Position numbers and translations under genes: made by a program
Shown here: positions 12,107-23,679 of the stretch, in pieces
How the letters are laid out: every line of letters starts with the position of its first letter
Position numbering within the stretch: the first letter of the stretch is position 1
The notes under the pieces: generated by a model
Seen by the model: only the letters and a program-made list of their open reading frames with translations
Database searches by the model: none
What the model was told of the DNA's origin: nothing
Assembly: GCA_030737875.1 (NCBI GenBank)
Contig: CM060909.1
Location: 32,973,159 to 33,037,158, forward strand
Reading direction: 5' to 3'
Origin: Allium sativum
Taxonomy: Eukaryota; Streptophyta; Magnoliopsida; Asparagales; Amaryllidaceae
DNA: 64,000 nucleotides

Positions 12107-13402
12107 AAAATAATTTCATCCCCGAAATTGCCAAGGTAAGAAAAATGTTGCAAATCCCATAAATTTTAAAAAATATATTTTATTTCAAAGCAAAACCAAT
12201 TTATTATGGTAAAACAAAATTTTAAAAAATTATCAAAAATATTCTAACATATTAAATTCTCAGAAAAATTCAGCAGAGTCTTCCTTACACAGAGTGACAT
12301 CTGCGATCTCGTAGGAATGAATAATATCGATCCACGCGATCGGAAAACAAAAATTAAAACTCCAAAATTTACAATTACGCATAGGCGTACCTTTTTTCGA
12401 ACGCTATTGAGTCTATTACTCAATCTACGTGCAATCTACTCCGTCAAACTCAATCCTCATAATCCTCTGGCCCCTGTACTTAACTCCACTCGTCATATAC
12501 GTAACACGTATATGAGATATTTAAATAACACTTCATTTCTCTGGGTTTCCGTTTATTTAACTCTTTATCAATTCATGAATGAATTTTATTCAGCCAACCA
12601 ACAAACAGACAACAATCAATCAATAGCCAAGGCACAACAAACTATATCCAATCAACTAAATTCACATTTAATTTAATTCAACATATTCAAATATCAATCG
12701 ATTGATTTCCATTTAACTACTATTCATTTAATTTCCAAATTCAATTCAAATTTATTTAATTTGAACACCATTTCTTAATTTAATTCCAATATAGTTATTA
12801 GTGATTTAATTCGATTTTTCTTAACCCAGTTAAGTTTCAATTCAAAATTTTAACCAAATTTGAATTTATTCAAATCAACTAACACATCATATCCAAATAA
12901 TTTGAGGCAATTATTTATTTTCTATACAAAAGTAAATTTCGGGTAGAATTATTTAATCTACCCCCTTTTACAAAACAATATTGCGCCCCTTATCAGTTCA
13001 ACGCTTTTCAACACTTGAACCGATCAAACACAATACAAAACATTTGCATATAAAATTTACAAATACGCTCTTATATATATACACTCAAACTCAAATCTAG
13101 GGTGTTACTAACCCCATCTCTATCGAGTTACGCCACAGAGCCAAGGTTATTACTAGACCAATTGCTCTGATACCAACTGTAATGGCCCGGGAATTTGGTA
13201 GGCTTTTCAACCATCCCTCATCACCCAAGGTAGAGGGCTAACCTCCCCCTGTGGCTTACACTGGTACCTCGGAACTGCTTTTACGGCCAGCCTCGCGACT
13301 CGACCAACCCACATTATCGGGAGATGTAGGGGTAAGAGTCTCCCGTTCACCACCTAACGCAAAGCGAGAATCCCCTATTATCCGTCCCAATTAAGCAACC
13401 AA
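12107..13402 (-). other. Element C internal core, non-coding
   Basis: About 1.3 kb of AT-rich sequence between polypurine tract and primer site. The longest ORF (12317-12676, plus) has no recognisable domain and is Asn/Thr/Leu-rich as expected from AT-rich DNA. The region 13164-13402 is less AT-rich and starts with a second primer-site motif, listed separately. Confidence 0.75.
13164..13175 (-). promoter_or_regulatory. Second primer-binding-site motif inside C
   Basis: GCTCTGATACCA, a full complement of TGGTATCAGAGC, followed by ACTGTAATGGCCCGGG, which looks like a primer site joined to another LTR start (TGTAATGGCCC). It is 239 bp from the primer site adjoining the LTR. Either a fossil LTR junction or a rearranged duplicate. 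Confidence 0.75.
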
Positions 13403-13413
13403 CTCTGATACCA
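13403..13413 (-). promoter_or_regulatory. Element C primer-binding site (initiator tRNA-Met)
   Basis: CTCTGATACCA, complement of TGGTATCAGAG, 2 nt from the 5' LTR that begins TGTAACGACCC at 13416. Confidence 0.9.
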
Positions 13414-16373
13414 ACTGTAACGACCCAGGGTTTTCGGCCCTGAAAATCGACATAAATACCTTACCATATCTCATGTCGATCCTCCAACCACCGAGAACAC
13501 TGGACCGTTTATGGAAAGAAGTTAGAGGGTGAGATAAGAGAGAGAGAAATATTAGAATAGAAGAAGAAGAACACAGTACAGAGTCTCACATCGCAGCGGA
13601 ACAAAATATAATATAGAAATAAATCTTTGTTGAGAGTTTTGGAAAATACTTACAATATCAGAGTACATGGGCACATCTGGACAGTTATAATAATCTGCCC
13701 TTAACACAGCGGAATAACACTAAATATGTCTGGTCATCTTCAGCACACCTGTCCAATTACCTGAACCTGCAAACCCGGGCTAACCCGAGCATTACAAATA
13801 CCGGTCAGTTTGGTGAACCAGAGTGAGATAAACACACTAAGTTTAAGAAAACCATTCAACTTGAATTTACAGTTCAAAAATCTTTTTAAAAGGGAAGGGA
13901 AATCGTAAGACCAAAACCACACATATACACGGACGGTTCTTACGATAACCAAACACTTTGAAACCAATATCCTTTCGGATATTATAATAATGTCTAAATA
14001 CAAGTAAATAACAATCTAGTGGAAACGCTTGCATCTCACGTTCCACATATATGGTATACAATCCAAAATCGCAGGCGCTTATTGGAGACTGGATTTCTAG
14101 TTATGACAAGGTATGGGACCACCTGCCGACAGTGTATCTCTAGAGACGAATACACTGGATTCAACAAGAACGTCTTGCAACCTGGCCCACACATGACCGA
14201 CCACTCATTTCGCTTGAGTGTATCGAATGTATATCACTAACGGTTGGGGTCAGCAACCGCCTCCCGAAAAGGGACAGCATCGATAGATTTAAGAACAAAA
14301 GGAATTTCTTAAGGTATGTGATTATACACCCTAATGGGAGCGACCCACATAGCCATGCTGCCTGCCCGATTTTTTTTTCATTTCCCTGTTGATGAGGCTT
14401 GAGGCTAGAATTTCTTTTCAAACATTTGGCCATCATTCACTTTGAATGTCACATCGTCAGATCCATCAGATATCACTAATTGACGTCCACAAAAATACTC
14501 TAGTTGGGAGCTAACCAACTATAATACGTTTGAAGAAATCAACGTACACGGTCCTTTGGAAATACTCTGTCAGACACTCGTCCATACAAGTCATCCAGGA
14601 ACAGGATGAACCGATGGCACCCTCCTACTGCATCCTAGGAATCACCCTACAGATCGGTAGCGAGCAGTCCTTGCAAATCCGCCAATTCCAATCACGAAAG
14701 AATCACTGTTGAGATATCTTCGGCCGCTAAACCAGAGAAACCCAATCAGTAGTTCTTCCGCTCATGAAGACCAAAGGTCTTCAATTTCTCCATCTACAAT
14801 ATTCTCCTTCCACGTATTCACTGGTTAGAATGGTTTTCGAATATAATTTCGATCCCGGTCTTCCTGTACCAACGATCGCATGGTTCAGGTTTGATAGTCG
14901 GTGATTTAACTATCAAATAAATAATGGTGTGAATAACATGAGTTTACTAGTTCAGTACCAACACTACATGGCCTCTTTAAAACAATTAATGATAGTTAAT
15001 CTCAAAATCTTAAATATTACACTATTCAAATATAACTTATCTGATGTAAGATTTCGATTTTCAAACTGTTTCGCTTTCACGTCATATTAAATTCTTTATT
15101 CTATTATCATTTCAAAACCCTTTATTATTTTATTTCTTATTAACATATTTGGAAAACGACTCATCTTTTTCAAGTGAACATCGTTATAAAATCTTCTTTA
15201 TTACCACTTGAGTACAAAAACCCATTATTATCCCTTTAGTATTAACTATTCCCAAAACTTTTTCAATTTCCTTTTATATCGAAAATACCATTCTAATTTT
15301 CACATAATCTCCTTTACTTCCTTTACTTTGGAATTACAATCATATACATGTATATATATATAATAAGTCTCGAATCTTTTCCTCCTTCATTACTTGGGAT
15401 GTCTAATTATAAATTCTCGACTTTTTACTTACATTGCGTTGTCATTTCTCATATGGAATAGATTATTTTCACCTTCTCATTACAACTAATATTACCCTCA
15501 GATAATCCCAAAGTCGTTCAAGTTGGGGTATTTGATTACCTCTCAGACCTTGATCAACAACGTTTCTACCTTTAGGTAGACATCAGTTGTAATTCAAAAC
15601 CTGACATTTATTCTAATTCCAAACACGCCTCATTTTCTTTTTATAAACTTTAATTCAAAACAATAGATTTAAAAATCTATTTTCAGTTATAAAATAAATT
15701 TTATAACTTTAACTCGTCGATTTACCTGACGATAGATCGATGGTCAATTCATAGGCCATGTACTGCCGATCAATCAACAAATAGCACCCACTGGTTTAAA
15801 CTAAACAAATGGTGAATTTCAGGTCAATATTCAATAACCCATTCAATCATTTAATCAAACGATTCAACTAAAATAAATGATGGTCTCATAACAATCTATA
15901 ATGAAAATTCAATATCAACCAAAACAATCAATCCAAAATAATTCATTTATTAAAACACGTTTATTTTATAAACGTGACCAATAAGGTAACTTACCTCAAT
16001 TGGAACCAATCATTAGAAATAACGATTTGGGTTTCACTGGAATTAAACGACGTTTAATTTCATCATTTCAAACGATATGTGAAATATCATTAGCCAGTCA
16101 AATCATTAGCAACCATAGAACACAAAAATAAAAACCCAACTTATAAAATATAAGTGGGGAGAACTGAGTGAGTTTAACTCACCTTTGTTTGATTCCGTCC
16201 TTAAATCAGCTCGGTTTCAGTTAAATTAAACGACGTTTAATTTAACTGAAAAATCCAACAGCTGTCTGCCATGCTCAGTTCCCATCCATCGCGTTGTACT
16301 CGCCTTCAAGGTTCCAGTGTTTTTCGTTCCATCGAATTCTGATTACGTGTGTATTCGGAATTAATAAATCAAA

Positions 16374-16382
16374 GTTTATATA
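16374..16382 (-). promoter_or_regulatory. Candidate TATA box in C 5' LTR
   Basis: TATATAAAC on the minus strand, the counterpart of 9594-9602. As the upstream LTR, this copy would drive the element's RNA. Confidence 0.4.
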
Positions 16383-16454
16383 GACACTTAAGTTAAATAA
16401 ACCTTTAGATTTAAAAAAAACATAGGCCTTACTTACTTTTGCTTAGCCCAATAC

Positions 16455-16814
16455 GTGAATGGTTCAAGCCCGCTTCACCCTCATCCACTTAAAACCCTCA
16501 AACCATCGGTCCCCTTTATTTCTCAAACCCTCAATCGGTTTCTAAATCTTCCGCCGCCATCATATTTCCAGAAAACAAAACCCTCCACCCACTTCATCAA
16601 ACCGTACCCTCTCCAAAAAAATTCAGAGGACAAGAAAACCCTTCCTCAAGCCGCGGATGCCATAACTTTATCTACAGCAACCAACCGCCCCACAGTGCTT
16701 CGCTCCACCGAGTCAAAATCTGAAGGCATCCAGCCGAGCATCGGTTCTCCCTCCAGCTACTACACGATGAGTTTCAAACACTCTTCTAAATCAGACAAGT
16801 TTTCCTTGATTTAA
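16455..16814 (+). other. C-rich open segment in C 5' LTR
   Basis: Longer open version (119 codons) of the segment at 9680-10040. Pro/Ser/Thr-rich with no transmembrane stretch or domain that I recognise. The frame is not kept in the other LTR, so I do not call it a gene. Confidence 0.3.
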
Positions 16815-19504
16815 TTTGCGGTATTATTATTTTTTTCATGTGGTTCGAATGGGATTTTCGTCACTTCTTGTGTTCTGAAATGACGAAAGTGGATTTATAT
16901 TTATACTAGTGGGTGATTCACTGTTAAATCTTGAATTGTAACATCCTAGTTTTAGATCTTAGCTGCTGTGTTTCTTAGGTGTTATTTCTGGTCATCTTAG
17001 TTGTATTATCAACTGTATATTTCGTGATGGACTATGTTGCTTAGCAGTGAAGTGAGGATCTGAAATTGGAATTTTTTTGTGTACTAACTGTGTTCAGAAA
17101 CACAAATAGATGAGCTGTTCCTATATAAATTAGTACGGTTATGCATTGTTATTTCGGATTGTCAATTCAGCCATTGAATTGTTTGTTCATTTCTTTTGCA
17201 GGTTCGTATTATGATATATGTGTGGCATGGTCAGAAAATCTTATGGTTTTGTATGGGTTTTGTGTTGGATTCTCAGCATCTTTGGTCTGTTCAAAAAGGG
17301 ATTTCGGTCGATCTGTATTTGCGATTTGTACATGAGATTTTGTTGGAGATTTTCTTTCCCTTTTTTTTGTATGAAAACAGTGATGTTTTCATGAAATTTT
17401 CTGCACCCATGAATCTATAAAAGTTGTTTATTCACTGTTGATTTACTGTTTTAGATTTGGTGGACAAATGTATATTTCATGCTCTGTTTTTGTTTACTCA
17501 TTGTATTGGGAATTTGCATTTTACTGTTTTCGCTTGTAACGATAATGATCAACGGTTACTTTAATTTATATGATCCGATTTATATGATCAACGAATATTA
17601 GATCAACATTCCATTTTATGATCAGCGCCATTTGAGCCGATTAACGAGTTTGATTCCTGGTTGAAACAAGCGATTAATGGCGGTTACTATGATTGTAACC
17701 AACAGTGGTAATTTCAGAAGGTTTCCGAAAACGCTATCGTTACAGTGGTATACATACTGATCTATAGTGTGGATTATCGTTGCAAGCGAAAAAAAAACGT
17801 CTTCACAATCATGGTAATTACTGATAACTTGGTTTTTCACAACTATCATGAGAGATTATATATGCCACAATTTTAATCTAGGCAAATTATAGATCATGAA
17901 TTATCTATCCATGAATATATAAAACCCGATATTCATTATCGTTACTTTTTAACATTTCAATTTAACTAGCACAGTACACTGTAAAATCAGTCAACATTTT
18001 TCAAAATTCATATTTCAAAGCCCTTGTATATCGCCCTTGTATTTGTTTTACTGTTCGGATTTGGTGCATCTAAGTCTCATTCCAGCTGTTGATTTTACTT
18101 TTGGTTTTCTTCTCTTTTTGTTTATATGAGGGAGAACCGTGTTACCGTTTTTCTTTAGTTGTTGGTTTATTATTTAAGTAGAGAAGTTGGGTTCTACTCA
18201 AAACGTGTTGATTGACTTTGAATTTGAATTGAAATGCCTTAATTTATGATATCTGCAAGCATACAAAGGTCCACTGCATAAAAGATGGATGCACAAAGTT
18301 AACTAAATTTTAAATACAACTAGGCTTAACTAATTAAATTTTATAAAACTAACCTCATTAAAATAATAATAAATTATAACTATTAGAATACTTGCATAAA
18401 AATATCATATACCTTAATATATATACAAATTTGGATTATACGACTTGGTATCAACATTTTGAGTTAACGATATCTAAATTATATTAAAATCCTTATTAAA
18501 TTAATAAAATAAACGTTATCGTTTATTAACGAAATCCATAGCGACTAATCAAAGATTTGAACTGGACATAACTAACAAATTATAACACGAAATCTCGATT
18601 TTTGTCTTTTATATGAAAAATATAATCAAATTGATTCCAACGTTTCTGGTTTCATAGAATTCCGACTTAAAACGGATTCTGTATATTCAGTTGAAGTTCA
18701 GAACGAAATTTGCGAACTACCACGCCATTTCTAGTTCGTTTATAAATATATATAAATTATAACGTTCGAGCTTCGTTTTATAAACGGAATATATATTTTA
18801 AATTTGTCAATATAATAAATATTTAATATAATAAAATAAAATAAATATGTGACTACCAAAATTACGGGACATTACACGTTTGGAATTCAAATATAAAGTC
18901 AACTTCTTGAAGAATTAAATAAATAAAATAATATTAAAAAAAGTACATAGGCCCCATTTGAAAACCCTAATTTCTCAGTCAAAGGGCCGCCACTGTTTTG
19001 AAATGCACGGTCCGATTTCTTCCAGAATCGATCACCGTAATTCTCAAAATCCATGCATTGAATTCGGGTTCCTCCAACGACAATCTTCTTCGTCTTGCAG
19101 GGGTCTATCTTATGACCGGACATGATTGAAGATGGTGAGCTATGATGAACGGAATTGGGTCTTAAAGGTGCGAACTTCGGTGGAGTTTTCGAGGAGCATA
19201 AGGCGATCGAACTACAGGTGGTGCTGGGCGAAGGGAGCTCCGGCATAGGCTCCACACGTGAAGGAGTTCGATCGAGTTCTGATGCGATGACGGTGGCAAA
19301 AATTGAAACCCTAATGTTGTGCTATGGGTTCGATGGTATTGTGAATGGCCTAGAGTGAATAAGATTGAAGAAGAAAGGCAGCGCATTAGGTAACTGTTTT
19401 CTTTACGCCATGGTTTAGTCTAATTAATTTTAATTTACCTAAATGACTTTGTAAAATCTGATTTATACATGAATAAAATTGTTTTAAATTGCAGATTTTT
19501 TTAA

Positions 19505-19600
19505 AAATAAAATAAAATTAACTTTGGTTTTAAAATAAAATTAACTTTGGTTTTAAAATAAAATTAGCTTTGTTTCTAAAATAAAATTTGCGTTGTTTTT
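19505..19600. repeat. Short AAAATAAAATTAACTTTGG repeats
   Basis: Four or so copies of a roughly 27-bp AT-rich unit, AAAATAAAATTAACTTTGGTTTT, the later ones diverged. Inside the B LTR. Confidence 0.8.
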
Positions 19601-19689
19601 AAAATAAAAATAGCAGAATAAAAATATGATATATATATATATATTAGCATGGTAAAAATATGATTTTTATCGTATGTTTGAAATATTTT

Positions 19690-19915
19690 TATGAGGATAA
19701 AAGAGTGATTTTTATAGTATCAACATCAGTATAAAAATGTGATTTTTATAATATCAACATGAGGATAAAAATGTGATTTTTATAATATCAACATGAGGAT
19801 AAAAATGTGATTTTTACAATATCAACATCTGTATAAAAATGTGATTTTTATAGTATCAACATCAGTATAAAAATACGATTTTTAAATATATAAACATCAT
19901 ATTAAAAAGGTGATT
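19690..19915. repeat. About 34-bp tandem repeat, 6-7 copies
   Basis: The unit with ATAAAAATGTGATTTTTATA and ATCAACATGAGG repeats with a period near 34 bp. ATAAAAAT/ATTTTTAT makes each unit self-complementary. Inside the B LTR. Confidence 0.85.
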
Positions 19916-20139
19916 TTTTACTATGAACAACATAGAAAAGATTGCGTTGGAATTTCGGGCAAATCCAAACGGCTCAGAAATTCAGAATAGACTGAAGGAG
20001 TGAAACCCCAAAGGTGAGAACTCCTCACTATAATTTCTTATATAGTTATTTATTTCATAACTGCATATATGAACTGCTCCCCGTCTTCCACAAAACATGG
20101 ACGACTTGTTTGTTTGATTGTGTTGTGAAAATTGATTGT

Positions 20140-20800
20140 GATTGTGTATATGAAGTAAATAAAACATTCATATGTTGAATAAATCGTTTGAACGATAAAA
20201 TTCACATTTTATCGTATATATGAAGTAAATAAAATATTCATATCTTGAATAAACTGTTTGAACGGTAAAATTCACATTTTTATCGTATATATGAAGTAAA
20301 TAAAATATTCATATGTTGAATAAATTGTTTGAATGATAAAATTCACATTTTTATCGTATATATGAAGTAAATAAAATATTCATATGTTGAATAAATTGTT
20401 TGAACGATAAAATTCTCATTTTATCGTATATATGAAGTAAATAAAACATTCATATGTTGAATAAATTGTTTGAACAATAAAAATAACATTTTTATTGTAC
20501 GTATGAAGTATATGAAATATTCATGTTTGAAATAAATTCTGTGAACGATAAAAATAACATTTTTATCATGTATGTGAAGTAATAAAAATAGTCATACGTT
20601 GAAATGGATTCTAGTTTGTTAAAAATAACATTTTTAACACATATATGAGTATATAAAATAGTCATACCTTGAAATAAATACTAGTTCGCTAAAATTATCA
20701 TTTTTAGCGTATATATGGAATATATAAAATTGTCATGCGATGGAAATATTATTAGTTCGCTAATAATATTATTTTTGGCTTATATATGCATTGTGTGAAA
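20140..20800. repeat. About 70-bp tandem repeat, 8-9 copies
   Basis: The unit contains TATATGAAGTAAATAAAA, then TTCATATGTTGAATAAA, then CGATAAAATTCACATTTTTATCG, which is an imperfect palindrome. The copies become more diverged to the right. The E LTR has only about three weaker copies in inverted orientation (about 32990-33215), so copy number changed after the two LTRs diverged. Confidence 0.87.
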
Positions 20801-23679
20801 TTATATATATGCGTTGAATGAATATATATAAAAGTGTCGTATGAAAAAATATATATATGGGCGTTGTATGAAAATATACATATACGATTATTGAATAGGT
20901 CATAGCAAGGAGGCTAGAGAAGAGGAATAAATTGTATGCCCGACAAATAGTTACATATTTACTGTTTTGTTTGGGTATGATGATTTTATGAGCCGCTTGG
21001 CTGTTTCTTTTTCTTTTTGGATTGGAGAGGCCTGTATGGCAATTTCGGGTTTTTCCCAGTGCTCCCGTGCAGGGGAGGTTATGGCGAAATTTTTCGAAAA
21101 TTTAGGGTGTTAGCCAAATTTTTGAAGAATTTGAAAAGTTCTTAGAAACTAAAAATTTGAAGAACTTGGGCCAGAATAGAAATTGAAATCGTTTTCAAAC
21201 GATTTATAAAATACGTTTTAAAATGGAAATCGATGAAATATATAAAATATATATATTATATATATTATATGGCCTGAATAGAACGCGCCGCGCTGCGGCA
21301 GTTCGCGAATTTCGACCATTGACTTCGAACGGACATTACGGGAGATCCGACCATCGGATTCTCCGAAAACTGGAACCGTTGGATTCGTATCGAAAAGAGA
21401 TTTCTAACAAATACAAGAAATTAGAAATCTAACAGTTGGATTTGGAATTATGTCGAAATCAAATTTGGAAAAGGTCGTTGTAAGTGCAGTTGGATGGCCA
21501 TTGATGGAAATCAACTGTACGGGCCTTGGTAAAATTATTAAAAATATTAATAATTTGTGTAAAATCAAAAGAAATGATTTGAAAAGAATTGGGATGAAAA
21601 ATTCCACATTTGAAAAGATAAAAATATATTTTTATCGAAATGAACTAGTTATTAACTCGAATTATAATCCGATTATTTTTAAATATATAAATTGGCTTGA
21701 GAAATGGTTTTAAATAACCAGAATTTTCCAACGAACAAATTGGAATGGAATTAATCTTCGGAATATTTCGATATTGGATTCCGTGATTAAACGGATATTG
21801 TGATGGGAATTTGGAAGATATTGATATCGTTATTCCCGATATGATATCTGTTGGTTTCAGAATTTGATGTTGAATATAAGTCGATACTATTTTTATTCAG
21901 AGCCTTATATTTAATATCGAATTGGATTTTTGGTGTCGTGAACTGTGTTTAAATGACACTGGTTCTTTAACCCAGTTAAAGCAGGATTAATGTCCAGAAA
22001 GTTGAACAATCAATAAGAAATGATTTTAGAGATCGAAACCAATTGGGGTTTGAATAAATCTTTAATTAGATTGTGAATGTATATATGGTAATTTATTTAC
22101 CAAAATATGAAATGGGATTAAACCAAATACACTTGGTTGTTGATATTGATTGGGGTTGATTGATTGTTTGGATTGTGCTCGACCAGTTTATGAGCAAGAT
22201 ATGCTTTTACATTTAGCATTGGGTTTGGTAGAAGTACTGGTATGCTCACATCTTGTGAAACACTTCACGATTTGACTATGAGATGTGTAGCGCTGTGGTA
22301 GTGTTCATTTCAAATTTAATGAATGATTTTGAAATGATATTTTTCTTAAGTGAAAAGAATAGTATTCCCGATTTTGGACAGGGAATGTTTTATAAAAATG
22401 TTTATAAAACAGAAAGGATTTCGAGGGCTAAAGCTTGAGGATTTCGAAATGATTTGGAAATGTATTATGGTTTTACATTGTAGTTCATCACATATTCGAT
22501 TAGTTGCTATTAATGATGTATCTGTTTGGTGGCAGAGAATTTATTCTCTTGCTTAACACCCTTCTTTGAGACGTACGAGCTCAAAGGTTATGTGATTAAT
22601 AGTGACTAATCATATGTGTGAATTGCTGATGTGAAGTACTATATTTTGAAAGTACTTGTGATTATTATGTTGTGAAATGATTTTCCCTACTTCGGGTATG
22701 AAATGATTTGGTATGTGGCTAGAGATTCGAGTAACCCGGATGACTAAAAATATGGGTGAGATGGGCGGTGTATGCTTCCATGCGTGGGAGGTGCATCGTC
22801 GGTGTTGCCTGCTCCATAGTGGGAGGTGCACATATATATATCGAGTTGCTTAGGTGCGTGCCCATTGCCTTGTCTAGGGGGAGCCCGATATTTGGTTGAA
22901 TACTTGTTTGTATGCATTGTTATGTTTTGGAATTCACATTTCCAAACGATTTGATTTGAGATCCCAAAGTGAAATCTACTTTGATATAAAAGCTAGATAT
23001 GTATTACAAATGATTTGAAATGGAAATCGGGAAATAAAGTCCAAAGGAATAATTTCTGTAAATTGAATTGGATTTGGAAAATATAAGTATGGTGATTAAT
23101 CTAAACGGGTAGATTGGGATATTGAATGTTGATTGATGCATAGTAGATCCATATATCTATATTGATTGTTGTTTATACACTGGCACTCATGGGGGTAAAC
23201 CTGTTCCGCATTAGCGGCATGGTCCTATGATTTGCCTTATCATAAGTTTATAACTGTTTAGAGTTTCTCACACCAGTCCCATGACTGACCTGTAGTTTGC
23301 TTTTCCCTTGCAAACTCGGGTGCCCCTATTTTCCACACGGGAAGTCGAGTAGTATATGTTGCAGATATATGAGCAGGATTCTGGATTGAAGCTTAAAGCT
23401 GTGTTCAGAGCATTGATAGTCTTCCGCTGTGTTACTTTATTTATTTTCCATTGTGAATTGTATTACATTTGATGCAAATTAATCTTCCGCTGTATTATCA
23501 TTTTTTTCGATATACTTTGATATATTATGTACTCTGATGTAACATTATTATGATGTTTATAGAAGTCTTCTGTTATTTGTTCTGATGTGTTGTATGCCTA
23601 GAGTTAGCGTATACGGGATTCAAACGGTCTTGGTCGATTTAGCGATCGATTAGGTCCGGGCGAAATTCGTATCGTTACA

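Larger units (their letters stand above)
6622..18876 (-). mobile_element. Element C: complete non-autonomous LTR retroelement with giant LTRs (LARD-like)
   Basis: Two direct repeats of about 5.46 kb (6622-12093 and 13416-18876) flank a 1322-bp core. In minus-strand order: 5' LTR, 2-nt spacer, initiator-Met primer site (13413-13403), non-coding core, polypurine tract (12106-12094), 3' LTR. The flanking pentamers are AGTTT (6617-6621) and CGTTT (18877-18881), a target duplication with one mismatch. No ORF in the core resembles gag or pol, so it must have used proteins made by another element. Two by-eye samples of the LTR pair gave 5 differences in 120 bp and 8 in about 100 bp, so it is not recent. 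It sits inside the B LTR, so C is younger than B. Confidence 0.9.
13416..18876 (-). repeat. Element C 5' LTR (5461 bp)
   Basis: Starts TGTAACGACCCAGGG and ends CATTACA at 18876. Same content as the 3' LTR apart from scattered substitutions and small indels, for example a shorter (TA)n at about 15350-15361. The TTCTTTTGCAG splice-like word is kept near 17190-17200. Confidence 0.92.
18882..23679 (+). repeat. Element B 3' LTR, second part
   Basis: Resumes after the C target duplication and ends CGTATCGTTACA at 23679. With 5783-6621 it gives an LTR of about 5.64 kb. Shared blocks with the E LTR (inverted there): the GTTCGCGAATTTCGACCAT block (21301 against 32200), the GAGAATTTATTCTCTTGCTTAACACC block (22530), and the CACACCAGTCCCATGACTGACCTG block with the TGCCCCTATTTTC block (23270-23330 against 28985-29045). 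The bases after the end are GAAAA, then TNP2 coding sequence, so B landed inside CACTA-1. Confidence 0.87.

Noticed and set aside
12317..12676. 119-codon ORF in the C core as a gene of C
   Set aside because: Composition is what AT-rich DNA yields, no domain is recognisable, it is on the strand opposite to the element, and no second copy is available to test constraint.
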